NCBI GenBank assembly: GCA_019313245.1
Contig: JAFDBP010000040.1
Coordinates: 1-53,308 of the forward strand
From: Deltaproteobacteria bacterium
Lineage (GTDB): Bacteria > Myxococcota_A > UBA9160 > SMWR01
DNA: 53,308 bases
Direction of reading: 5' to 3'
Shown here in pieces: positions 9,701 to 18,200 of this stretch. The translations under genes and the position numbers were made by a program. The first letter of the stretch is position 1; each line of letters begins with the position of its first letter. The notes beneath the pieces were generated by a model. That model made no database searches, was not told where the DNA came from, and saw only the letters and a list, made by a program, of their open reading frames with translations.

Positions 9701-10422
9701 ACACCCAGAACGTCAGCCACCACGGAGTGCTGGGCCCCGCCTACGTCTACGCAACCGACTGCGTGGCGGCCGGAGATCCGCACTCGTGTTGCACGGGATC
9801 TGGAACCGGACCCACTTGCGGGCTCCCCTTCGGATCCATCGTCAACGCCGCCATCCAGGGCGTGCGGACCGACCTCGATTGGAACTCGGTCATCGACTGC
9901 GAGGATTGCCACATCGGCCCGCCCGCGTTCGGCGGCGGTTCGGTCGTGCTGGGCGGCCACGGAACGCCGACAGCTCGCTACATGCTGAGGGACCACAATG
10001 GCGCCGAGCAGGTGACGGCACCGGTCGACGCGTCGACGGTCATCTGTCGCCGTTGCCACGACCCCGAATCTTCGAGCATCTATCCCTACCACACGCGCAG
10101 CGCGCACATGACCAACCTGCTGAACATCTTCGGCGTCGCCTGCATCGACTGTCACGGTGGCGGTGAGTGGGGGGGCATTCACGGCGTCGATGCCGTGGTT
10201 ACCGATGACGATGGCGGCGGCAGCTACAACCCCAACGTCTTTACCTACGGCAGTTCGCTCGACCTGATCCAGAACTGGACTGATTGGACGGACGGCGGCA
10301 TTTCCTGCTCGGCAGTGGCGAGTAAGACGCAGATCAACGACTGCACGCAGCACGGCGCGCAGAGCTACGCCCGCGACCCCCGGCGAGACGATGCGCCACA
10401 GCGCATCTACAGGCTTCCCTGA
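6751..10422 (+). CDS. Large extracellular 11-haem cytochrome with FN3-like domains and Thr/Pro linker
   Basis: 1223 residues. AGGAGGG lies twelve bases before the ATG and overlaps the previous stop. The signal peptide ends near AFAA (about residue 44). Residues about 45-210 form a beta-rich, Cys-containing domain I do not recognise. About 215-310 is a beta-sandwich-like domain ([13 protein letters not shown]). About 315-425 is an FN3-like domain, 431-521 a (TPTAT)n-type linker, and about 525-635 a second FN3-like domain clearly related to the first (both contain NSVFGNG/DTVFGNG and TYTG/TYAG). Eleven CXXCH sites lie between residues 645 and 1135 (CGVCH, CETCH, CGSCH, CQTCH, CQGCH, CLACH, CVVCH, CLSCH, CEDCH, CRRCH, CIDCH). 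The C-terminal CTQH is not a haem motif. The layout suggests a haem module held away from the surface by adhesive domains, with a linker suited to O-glycosylation. resB and resC follow. Confidence 0.9.
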   Translation: MGFEARSHTRSTSDGWRGVRAARVFPALVCFGLLLLVAPSAFAAQERMPLDSIAADGCNWNSCTVANLDEDPDGPGTDWATAFDNNTNHDGHFGFGTPSQPLATGADLQEFRASVRKNSSCGTGTPSARIELWENGALVRAGTDTSVTAANSCTQGSDCQVLSFTWNATEVTAAANVEVKIFGLKAGGSPSTRCAVDLGAVEWNAEVSAATLPTLSAPTSPFATIDTGTATLGATIDTNGGGTISEYGTVWGTSPNPTGSVLAAGTDNPAMPHTFSHSRTITQLPGTFIYFRGYADNGVGRAYSPDGSFYLEPNPPDPGVSFTNVTDNGMRISWTPPGTGAGDGAIVVLKQGATVDSDPSDGVAHVADTVFGNGAELGTGNFVVFRTSGTQVDVTGLSPSTQYAVAVYTYAGPTAPAINYQQDSPATGTQTTTGPTPTPTATPTATPTATPTGTPTATPTTTPTPTATPTATPTGTPTATPTATPTSTPTGTPSATPTATPTSTPTGTPTATPTATPTAAPSQPTRARFESTRVAETELVLSWRLGVSDGVIVLMRSGLAVDADPVDGTTYSANSVFGNGSQIGTGNYVVYIGSGTEQTITGIAPDTTYHVAIYTYTGSGPGIDYIQLDPSRGQSGHNASHGIDCGVCHFGTGTSHGNFTVPRDADQQAVCETCHNDTGPASGKLNFALHSGTKYNADVDCGSCHEMHNNYDFTTTDTHTGGVTAANIVWIRSDTAKYVAGALEPALYQSSTGSEAWDDSNAPWNGLCQTCHQNTDWHRNDNSLGAGSHDHEMPTDNCQGCHPHTDGFRGAGGDCLACHKQQKEISTSPGTFRRQITESSAGAGDGEFSTGFTSHHVNDGSGSQVVTLWDCVVCHAEGNAITGEADDNYHKKDGVQLKDTDTGAVYSDWSGLTPAQRSSFCLSCHDSDGATIITGRTDPDPDATTNPLNPFNDGVTNSHEPDGFDGTPAPHSRGTVLDVESQFDTQNVSHHGVLGPAYVYATDCVAAGDPHSCCTGSGTGPTCGLPFGSIVNAAIQGVRTDLDWNSVIDCEDCHIGPPAFGGGSVVLGGHGTPTARYMLRDHNGAEQVTAPVDASTVICRRCHDPESSSIYPYHTRSAHMTNLLNIFGVACIDCHGGGEWGGIHGVDAVVTDDDGGGSYNPNVFTYGSSLDLIQNWTDWTDGGISCSAVASKTQINDCTQHGAQSYARDPRRDDAPQRIYRLP
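8053..8313 (+). repeat. Coding minisatellite for a Thr/Pro-rich linker
   Basis: About 87 codons of near-perfect ACN-CCN-ACN-GCN-type repeats encode [16 protein letters not shown] units inside the FN3-cytochrome gene. Third codon positions vary between units (acg, acc, aca, act), so the amino-acid pattern is better conserved than the DNA. Such linkers are extended and are frequent O-glycosylation targets. The array is likely to vary in length between strains. Confidence 0.9.
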
Positions 10423-10496
10423 ATCTGAAGACGACACGGGTATACTGACGGGGATGCTGCAGCGCCGCCTGGACGCCCGGAGATTCGCCTCACGAG

Positions 10497-11888
10497 ATGA
10501 CTTCTAGCCGTCTCGGGAATTGGCTGCGGCGCCAGCACGTGCGCCTCGCATCGGGGCGCCTGACCGCCTGGCTGCTGGCGGTCCTCGTATTCGTTCTCGG
10601 CGTCTATCTGTTCATTCCGCAAGATCGACAGGTGAGCGCGCTCGCAATCGAGGGTTGGGTCGAACAGAAGGGGCTGCTGGGGCGGGTGTGTCACGCGCTC
10701 GGGTTCAACTCCATCTTGCACTCGCCGCTGTTCTGGGGCACGTGCGCGCTGATGTTCGTCAATCTGGTGCTGTGTATGATCCGGCGGATTCGCTCCACGC
10801 TGAGCCTGTTTCGCTTCCCAGAGCGGCCGCCCCAGGCTTCGCTGGCCTGGCAGCGCCGCGAGATCGCTGGGCCGACCCTCGCGGAGGAAGGCATCGCCGA
10901 GCTACTCGGCAAGCGGGGGTTTCGCACGCTCGTCGACGACGGCAGGGTCTACGGGCTGCGCGGGCGATTCGCAATTGCCGGGCACTGGATCTTTTATCTG
11001 GGTCTGCTCGCCATGTTGGTCGTCGGGACTCTTGTGGCGCTGGCCCCGAAGCCCTTTCGCGGCCTGGTCGGCGTGGGAGACGGTGAGCCATTCGCACTGC
11101 ATCGCTCGCCCTTCCTCTCGACCCGCGATGCCGTTGCGCCCGAGCTTCCGGATCTGCGCTTCCAGGTGGAAGAGATCGAGACGCTGACGGAAGGAACGGA
11201 GACGGTTCACTTCGAAGCCCACGTCACGACGCCCGAGGGCGATCGGGGAATCATCGGTGTCAACCGGCCGTTCCGGCAGACGCCCTACCAGGTGATGGTT
11301 CACGGCTTCGGCTACATGGCGGGCTGGGCGATCACCGACTCGGGCGGCCGAATGGTCAACGGAGCCTGGGTGAAGCTGATTCCCTTTCCGCTGCTGCGCT
11401 CGGATACTTTTTCCATCGGCAGAGGAGAGAGCACGGTGCGCGTGCGTCTTTACCCCGATCACTACATGGAGGGAGAAACGCATCAGAGTCGAAGTTACGA
11501 ACTGCAAAACCCCCGATACACCGCGCGCATCTTCTGGCGCGGTTCGAAGATATACGACGGATTGCTCGAGCCGGGGCAGCGGGTGCCGCTCGAAGATGGC
11601 CTGGAATTCTTCTTCCTCCCCGAGATTCGGCGCTACGCGACGCTCGAAGTCATCCAGGAACGCGGCTATGTGGCGGTTTTCGCTTGCCTGGGGGTCATGA
11701 TCCTAGGTCTCGCGATCCGCTACTTTAGGATCCGCAAAGAGGTGCTGGTGCAGCGCAGCGAGGGGTCGATGGAAGTCTTTGGGCGCGGCGAGATCTTCGA
11801 GAGCCTCTTCGCCGAAGAATTCGACCAATTGGTCGACGCGCTGGCGAGTGCGAGTTTGCGCTCCGAGGATCCGAGGGGGGCCGCTTGA
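10497..11888 (+). CDS. resB: Cytochrome c biogenesis protein ResB (Ccs1)
   Basis: 463 residues. Pattern: two N-terminal membrane segments (about 23-42 and 79-97), a third near 161-180, a large periplasmic beta-rich domain (about 190-395) and a final membrane segment near 403-422, as in ResB/Ccs1. Diagnostic stretches are ALAIEGWVEQKG, GRFAIAGHWIFYLGLLAML and NPRYTARIFWRGSK. ResB holds reduced apocytochrome and, with ResC, attaches haem to CXXCH on the outer face of the membrane (system II). The stop overlaps the resC start by four bases. Placement directly after an 11-haem cytochrome suggests it matures the cytochromes encoded here. A TATACT hexamer at 10441 may be a weak local promoter, but no good -35 is seen. 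Confidence 0.9.
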   Translation: MTSSRLGNWLRRQHVRLASGRLTAWLLAVLVFVLGVYLFIPQDRQVSALAIEGWVEQKGLLGRVCHALGFNSILHSPLFWGTCALMFVNLVLCMIRRIRSTLSLFRFPERPPQASLAWQRREIAGPTLAEEGIAELLGKRGFRTLVDDGRVYGLRGRFAIAGHWIFYLGLLAMLVVGTLVALAPKPFRGLVGVGDGEPFALHRSPFLSTRDAVAPELPDLRFQVEEIETLTEGTETVHFEAHVTTPEGDRGIIGVNRPFRQTPYQVMVHGFGYMAGWAITDSGGRMVNGAWVKLIPFPLLRSDTFSIGRGESTVRVRLYPDHYMEGETHQSRSYELQNPRYTARIFWRGSKIYDGLLEPGQRVPLEDGLEFFFLPEIRRYATLEVIQERGYVAVFACLGVMILGLAIRYFRIRKEVLVQRSEGSMEVFGRGEIFESLFAEEFDQLVDALASASLRSEDPRGAA

Positions 11889-12784
11889 GCCCGGTCGAGT
11901 ACGCAGCCTTCTGGACCACCGTCTTCGCGTACGCGCTGGGAACGGCGCTGTCGCTTTCGGGCATCGTCTTCAATCGCGAGCGCTGGCTCACAGCTGCGGG
12001 CGCCGTCTGCACGGTCGGGCTTCTCGCCCATCTCGTCGCGGTTGGCGCGCGGATCGAATTCACCGGGCACCTGCCGGTGGCGAGCCGCTACGAAAATGTC
12101 CTGACCGGATCGGCGGTCGTGATGCTCTTCAGCCTCATCACCATTTTGCGCCGGCGTAGCCTGAAGCCGATGGTCGTGTTTGTGGCGCCGTTTGCATTGT
12201 TGATGCTGGGCTATGCGCTGCTCGAGCAGCCCCGCTACACGACCATGTCGCTCGTCCTCGACAACCTCTGGATGTTCATCCACATCTTCTTCGCCTGGCT
12301 GGCCTACGGCGCCTACTCGGTAGCGGCGGCGCTCGGCGTGGTCTACCTGCTGCGCAGCCGCGCGAATGCGAATCAACTGCCCCCGTTGCTCCAGCGCCTG
12401 CCGGAGCCGAACGTGCTCGACGATCTGATCTTCCGCTCGATCATCTTCGGTTTCATCGGCCACGTGGTGATGATCTCGACGGGCGCGATCTGGGCGCGCG
12501 ATCTCTGGGGCAACTACTGGAACTGGGATCCGGTGGAAACCTGGAGCCTGCTCTCCGGCCTGCTCTACGGGCTCTGGATCCACCTGCGGGTGGGGTTGCA
12601 CTGGCGCGGGCGCCGCATGGCCTGGCTCGCCGTCGGCTCTCTACTGACTGTGGTGTTCGCGTTCTGGGGCACGAACATGTTCGGCGGGACGAGCCACTCG
12701 CTCGACGACCTTCGACTCAAGGCGCCCGGCGAAGAGGCCGGCCTCGCCCCGGAGCCTTCGATCCCCGAGCCGCCCGCGAATTGA
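11885..12784 (+). CDS. resC: Cytochrome c biogenesis haem handler ResC (CcsA/CcsB family)
   Basis: 299 residues from a TTG start that overlaps the resB stop (TTGA), with GAGGGGGG upstream. Polytopic, about eight membrane segments. It carries the haem-binding WWD signature (WGNYWNWDPVETWS, about residues 210-223) and the flanking conserved His residues, for example in FIHIFFAW, FIGHVVMIS and WIHLRVG. ResC exports haem and presents it to ResB-held apocytochrome in system II. A slightly short family member with the usual core complete. Confidence 0.93.
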   Translation: MSPVEYAAFWTTVFAYALGTALSLSGIVFNRERWLTAAGAVCTVGLLAHLVAVGARIEFTGHLPVASRYENVLTGSAVVMLFSLITILRRRSLKPMVVFVAPFALLMLGYALLEQPRYTTMSLVLDNLWMFIHIFFAWLAYGAYSVAAALGVVYLLRSRANANQLPPLLQRLPEPNVLDDLIFRSIIFGFIGHVVMISTGAIWARDLWGNYWNWDPVETWSLLSGLLYGLWIHLRVGLHWRGRRMAWLAVGSLLTVVFAFWGTNMFGGTSHSLDDLRLKAPGEEAGLAPEPSIPEPPAN

Positions 12785-12880
12785 CGCTACATGCGGCGTG
12801 TGCCACGGTCGGCGTTCGATCGGGCCGGCCGGAAGCCCGCTGGTAAATAGTCCTACTGCGAGAGAGGCGCGATCGCTCCC

Positions 12881-13231
12881 ATGGCAATCCTCGTGATGTT
12901 CAGCAACTACTTTCACGATCTCGCGACCGCGATCTTTGCGGTGAGCGCGGTGACCGCCTACCTCCTGCAGCGTTCGCTCGCGATGCAAACCGCACCCGCG
13001 TCCCTTCAGCCCGTGGTTCGCGGAATCCAACGCATGGGCTACTACTCGCTCGCGTGGACGCTCGTGTTCGGCGCCTTTCGCAGCATGACCTACCGCGAGT
13101 ACGAGTGGGTAGAGGCCGCAGGTCGTGATCAGGTGCCCGCGTTGGTGGTGAAGCACATCTTTCTAGCCGCTCTGGTCATCACCGGTGTGATCTTCCTCTA
13201 CAAGCTTCGCCGGCTACGGGTGGCGGGGTAG
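12881..13231 (+). CDS. Small integral membrane protein downstream of resBC
   Basis: 116 residues with three hydrophobic segments (about 10-28, 53-68 and 92-110). His12 lies near the first segment (FHDLATAIF) and another His in KHIFLAALV near the last. An in-frame ATG at 12896 would start at MFSNYFHDL and is also possible. No family recognised. Same strand and 96 bases after resC, so it could be co-transcribed; the membrane His residues would allow haem or quinone contact, but this is only a suggestion. Confidence 0.7.
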   Translation: MAILVMFSNYFHDLATAIFAVSAVTAYLLQRSLAMQTAPASLQPVVRGIQRMGYYSLAWTLVFGAFRSMTYREYEWVEAAGRDQVPALVVKHIFLAALVITGVIFLYKLRRLRVAG

Positions 13232-13392
13232 CCCACTGACCGAGCTGCTGAACTCGCCGGCCGGGAAGGCTGGCCTGCGAGAGCGATTCCTGCAAATACC
13301 GGCGCTCATCCTCCCCCAGCATTTCGCAACGCGAGCGGGCTGCGGATCGATCTGAGGTCTTCGGCTAAAGCGTTGCGGCGTTGCGCTCCCGC

Positions 13393-14949
13393 CTAGCGGG
13401 ATGTCTGGTTCGCCGCGTCGCCGACGGTCTCTCCGGGCTCCTCGTCGTCACCGTCCAGCTTGACCGAGTAGGGGCAGAGCTTCATGGCCTCCTCCTCGAT
13501 TCCGACGATGCCGATCCGCTTGAGCAGGGCCCGGATTTCCGGGGGCATGCCCTTGCCGGAGGCCATCTTCTTGCGGACGAAGGAACTCCCCATGATGAGC
13601 TTCATCGCGCGCAGCATGTAGTCGCGGCGCGCTGAATCTCGGTCGGTGAAGACCGACACGGCTTTGTGGGTGTAGAACGAGCGGTAACAGTCGACGATCG
13701 CGTTGTCGACGTCCGCGAGGCTCATCGCTTTCGGGCGGATGACCGGGTCGATCAGGTTGTACTTCCGGTAGTCGTGCGACGCGATGTGCGGCTCCATCTC
13801 CTTCCAGAGTTGGGTGTAGGGCCAGGGCGTGATTGCGAGGTAGTGGGCGTTGTCGGGATCGTAGGTCTTCGAGAGTTCGAGGGTGCGCTTGATACTCTCG
13901 GGCGTTTCGTCGGGAAAGCCGAGCACGAAGGAGGTCTCGCTGACGATTCCGTGCTGGTAGAGCAACCGGAGCGCCTGGATGCCGCTCTCGACGTTCGCGT
14001 CCTTGTTGATCAGGTCGAGCGTCTCTTGGTCCGTGGCCTCGATGCCGACGTACACGTGGGCGATCCCGGCGGCGACGTATTTGTCGAGAATCGGCTCGTC
14101 GCGCACGACATCTCCGACGCGGGTTTCGAGCAGCAGTTTCTGTCCGAGATCCCGCTCGATCACCAGGTCGAGGATGCTCTCCCAGCGGCGCGCATCGGGC
14201 GTGGGGTACTCGTCGGAGAGCAGGATCACATCGACGTCGTGTTCGCGACGCAGAAATTCGAGTTCGTCGACCACGCACTCGGGCGATCGCCCGCGCCAGC
14301 TGCGGTTCCAGAACTTCTGCTGTGAGCAGAACGTGCAGCCGTGCATGCAGCCGCGCGAAGTGCTGATCGCGCCCAACCGCGACCCCGGATAGACGAAGTA
14401 GGTGTAGGTCGGCCAATCCAGCAGGTCCCACGCGAGCGGCAGTCCGTCGAGGCTCGGGTGCCACGGGCGCGTGGGATTGGATTCCGGGGCGCCGTCTTTG
14501 CGATGTGCGACGCCGCGCACCTTTGCGACGTCGCCGCCATCACGCAGCGCGGTCAAAAGCTCTGTGAAGCTGTGCTCGCCCTCGCCGCGAATGACGAAGT
14601 CGACCGGGTGACCCGGCTCTTCGAGAACCCGGCGCCACATGAAGGAGGCGTGGACGCCGCCCATTGCGGTGCGGGCGCCGAGCGCCTTGGCGACCTTCAT
14701 GATTTCCAGCCCATCGGGATAGGTGGCGGTGATGCAGGAGGTCGCGACGATGTCGGGCTCTTTCGTCTCGATGGCGCGCGCGATGTCATCGTGTGTCGCG
14801 TCGAGGCTCATCGCGTCGTAGATCTCGCACTCGAATCCCGCCTCGCGCGCGCTGCCGGCGAGGTAGACCAGGTGGAGCGGAATCCAGCGCCCCGCCACCT
14901 CGACGACTCCACAGTGGTACGGCGGCGTGATGAATAGAACCTTGGTCAT
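13393..14949 (-). CDS. B12-binding radical SAM protein, BchE-like
   Basis: 518 residues. An N-terminal cobalamin-binding Rossmann domain (about 1-140; LVYLAGSAREAGFEC, GGVHASF) is followed by a radical SAM core with C201-X3-C205-X2-C208 in SRGCMHGCTFCSQQKFW. The stretch after the cluster motif (CSQQKFWNRSWRGRSPE) resembles the anaerobic Mg-protoporphyrin monomethylester cyclase BchE subgroup. It also has a C-terminal helical extension. The reaction could be oxidative ring formation, methylation or another cobalamin-dependent step. No photosynthesis genes are present, so a true BchE function is unlikely and the substrate is unknown. Convergent with the small membrane protein gene and divergent from the FG-GAP gene. 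Confidence 0.82.
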   Translation of the reverse strand: MTKVLFITPPYHCGVVEVAGRWIPLHLVYLAGSAREAGFECEIYDAMSLDATHDDIARAIETKEPDIVATSCITATYPDGLEIMKVAKALGARTAMGGVHASFMWRRVLEEPGHPVDFVIRGEGEHSFTELLTALRDGGDVAKVRGVAHRKDGAPESNPTRPWHPSLDGLPLAWDLLDWPTYTYFVYPGSRLGAISTSRGCMHGCTFCSQQKFWNRSWRGRSPECVVDELEFLRREHDVDVILLSDEYPTPDARRWESILDLVIERDLGQKLLLETRVGDVVRDEPILDKYVAAGIAHVYVGIEATDQETLDLINKDANVESGIQALRLLYQHGIVSETSFVLGFPDETPESIKRTLELSKTYDPDNAHYLAITPWPYTQLWKEMEPHIASHDYRKYNLIDPVIRPKAMSLADVDNAIVDCYRSFYTHKAVSVFTDRDSARRDYMLRAMKLIMGSSFVRKKMASGKGMPPEIRALLKRIGIVGIEEEAMKLCPYSVKLDGDDEEPGETVGDAANQTSR

Positions 14950-15273
14950 GAAACCTTCCGCTCGCGTGTGATTGCGTCGGGCGCGGTATTGCGGATCGCC
15001 GTTGCTAGGGGGGGGTACGCCAGACCATAGGCGAACGCGTCGAGTTTCTCCCCGCTACTCGTTGTAATCGTCCAGCCGCCGCTCTAGCGTGAACTTCGAT
15101 GGGGCCGCAGCGAAGCCGCGCGAAAACACATATTTTTGCTCGGATATGCTGTAGAAAATGCCGATAAATCAGCGGTATAGGAGCGTTTTCAATTCACTAG
15201 CATCGTCCGTACGGCAGCCGCCGCCGCTGTAGATCGCCCGCTGCCGGCACGTCCTTTGCACAGGTTGGTAGAC
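14950..15273. other. Divergent intergenic region
   Basis: 324 bases between the radical SAM gene and the FG-GAP gene. It contains a run of eight G near 15009, an AT-rich patch at about 15121-15195 in otherwise GC-rich DNA, and a sigma-54-like element at 15244-15260. No coding ORF is seen. Confidence 0.5.
15244..15260 (+). promoter_or_regulatory. Putative sigma-54 promoter for the FG-GAP/PEP-CTERM gene
   Basis: CCGGCACGTCCTTTGCA matches YTGGCACGNNNNTTGCW at all but two positions, with GG at 15246-15247 and GC at 15258-15259, exactly 12 bases apart. It is the best of the three sites in the window. The predicted start of transcription, about 15271, is only three bases before the ATG at 15274, so translation may instead begin at the in-frame GTG at 15304. 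PEP-CTERM/exosortase systems are commonly tied to the sigma-54 activator PrsR, which makes the site plausible here. Confidence 0.55.
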
Positions 15274-18200
15274 ATGCGAAATCTCCTGGGTTCAGTCGAA
15301 TTTGTGCGTTCGATTTGCGCGGGCATTGCGAGCCCGCGCGGCTTCTCGCGCGCGACCAACCGAGACTTCTCGCGCGATGGCCGGCGATCCCGGCCGAATG
15401 CCCTGCGAGGACTGCTGGTGGCACTCGTCCTCGCGATCCCCGCAGCGACGGTTCACGGCAGCGCTCCGGAGGCGAAGCGCGGCGTTTCGGTAATCGCGCC
15501 CGAGATTGGTAATTCGGCGCAAGTGCTAGGTGCGGATGCCGCTTGGATGGGGCGCATCCAACACCACCTGGCTGAGCGAGAGTACGCGGTGGGGCCGAAT
15601 CTCCACGGTCTGCAAGCGCCGAATCGCGCGCACAATCTGCGCACCTATTTCGACGCCACGGGCATCCAGGTCGTGGATCGCACGGCGGTGAGCAGCCCCG
15701 ATCTGCTCGCGCTGCGACTCGCGAGTATCGGCCGGGGCGCCCAGTCGCTTCCGGTCGCTCCGGGCGAGGTGACGAGCGCGGGTGCGCGCGTCGAGATCCG
15801 GCGACCCCACATCGTGGAGTGGTACCTGAACTCCGCCGCGGGTCTCGAGCACGGATTCACGCTGGAGCGACGGCCCGCGGGTGACGGGTCGCTCGCGGTC
15901 GAACTCGCCGTGCGCGGCGCACGCGCTGTCCTCGACGGCGAGCGGATCGTGTTCCTGAGCGCAACGGGGCGGCAGCTCGAGTACGGGAAGTTGGCGGTGC
16001 TCGACGCCGAGGGCGCGCGACTGGAGGCGCGCTTCGAGGTGCCGGATCCCGGGCGTGTGCGGCTGATCGTCGACGATCGAGCGGCCAGCTACCCGATCGA
16101 GATCGATCCCTTGCTCGCGGCGAACGATGCGACCGCATCGAGAGCAAAGAGTGTCGCGGAGCTCGTCCGAGAGCGGCGGCTGCGCCGCCGCGGCCAGAAG
16201 AGCTCGGTCAGCTACGCGGCGGTGGCCGCCGAAGAAGCCGCGGCGTTCGCGCGCCTGGAAGCTGCGATGGCCTTCGCGAATGGGAATCCCGTGACGGCGG
16301 ATGCGCAGCTCGAGTCGAACCAGGCGAGTGCGGCGCTGGGCACGAGCGTCGCGGGTGCGGGCGACGTAAACGGCGACGGTTACGCGGACGTGATCGTGGG
16401 CGCGCCGAGCTACGACGCCGGAGAGGCCGACGAGGGCGCGGCGTTCGTGTTCCTGGGCAGCGCTTCGGGTGTCCCCGACGGAAACCCCGTGACGGCGGAT
16501 GCGCAGCTCGAGTCGAACCAGGGGAGCGCGGCGCTGGGCACGAGCGTCGCGGGAGCGGGCGACGTGAACGGCGACGGTTACGCCGACGTGATCGTGGGCG
16601 CGCCGAGCTACGACGCCGGAGAGGCCGACGAGGGCGCGGCGTTCGTGTTCCTGGGCGGTGCTTCGGGCGTCGCCGATGGCAACCCCTCGACGGCGGATGC
16701 ACAGCTGGAATCGGACCAGGCGAGCGCGGCGTTGGGCACGAGCGTTGCGGGCGCGGGTGACGTCGATGCCGATGGTTACGCAGATGTGATCGCGGGCGCC
16801 CCGGGTTACGACGACGTAGAAGCCGAGGAAGGCGCGGCCTTCGTGTTCCTGGGTAGCGCGTCGGGTGTCGGCGATGGGGATCCGCTGACCGCAGATGCAC
16901 AGCTGGAGTCGAACCAGGCGAACGCAGCGCTAGGCACGAGCGTCGCGGGAGCCGGCGACGTCAATGGGGATGGCTTTGGCGATGTGATCGTCGGTGCGCC
17001 CGGTTACGACGACCTTGAGGCCGAGGAAGGTGCGGCATTCGTGTTTCTGGGCAGCGAGTCGGGCATCGCGGACGGGAATCCGGGAACGGCGGCAACCCAG
17101 CTCGAATCCAATCAGGCGAGTGCGCAGTTGGGCGGGAGTGTCTCTGCCGCGGGCGACGTCGACGGCGACGGCTACGGCGACGTAATTGTCGGCGCGCGCT
17201 ACTACAGCTCCGGTGCGAGTTGGGGCGAAGGGGCCGCGCTCGTATTTCTCGGCGGCGTTGCGGGCATCGCCGATGGAAATCCGGCGACGGCTGCCGTGGT
17301 CATCAAGGTCGATGGGGACAAGGTGTCGTTCGGCGCGAGCGTGTCCACCGCGGGCGACGCAAACGGCGACGGCTACGCGGACGTGATCGTCGGCGCGCCG
17401 TTGTACGACTCGGGAGATCTCGCCGAAGGGGCCGCATTTCTGTTCCTCGGCAGCGCGTCGGGCGTCACGAGCCAGAGCGTGGCTTCGGCGGCGGCGCGTT
17501 TCGAATCGGATCAGGCGGATGCTGAGTTGGGAGGCTGCGTCGCCAGTGCGGGCGACGTGAATGGCGATGGCTATGCGGATCTGATCGTAGGGGCCGCTCT
17601 TTACGACGCGGGCGAAATCGACGAGGGCGCGGCCTTCGTGTTCCTGGGCGGCGCGTCAGCCATCGCGGGCGGCGATCCCGCTGCTGCGGACGCCCAACTC
17701 GAGTCCAATCAGGCGACCGCCTGGTTGGGGACGAGCGTCTCGGGCGCCGGCGACCTCAATGGCGATGGCTATGCGGACGTGATCGTCGGTGCGCCCACCT
17801 ACGATGCGGGCGAGGTCGACGAGGGCGCTGCATTCGTGTTCCTCGGCGGCGCATCGGGCATCGCCGATGGCAACCCCGCCACTGCGGACACTCAGCTCGA
17901 GGGAGACCAGGCGGGTGCGTGGTTCGGCTTCAGCGTCTCCGGAGCCGGAGACGTAAACGGCGACGGTTACGCCGACGTGATCGTCGGCGCCTCCGACTAT
18001 TCGGCAGGCCAGACCTACGAGGGGGCCGCTTTCATCTATCTGGGCAGCGCGACGGGGATCGCCGATGGCGATCCGGTGACTGCGGATACGCAATTGGAGT
18101 CGAACCAGGCGGACGCCTATCTCGGCTGGAGCGTTTCCGCGGCGGGCGATGTGAATGGCGATGGCTATGGAGACGTGATCGTCGGATCTGCGGCCTATTC

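Noticed and set aside
10300..10422. Possible frameshift or twelfth haem at the end of the FN3-cytochrome
   Set aside because: The terminal CTQH is not CXXCH, and neither alternative frame restores a haem motif before the stop.
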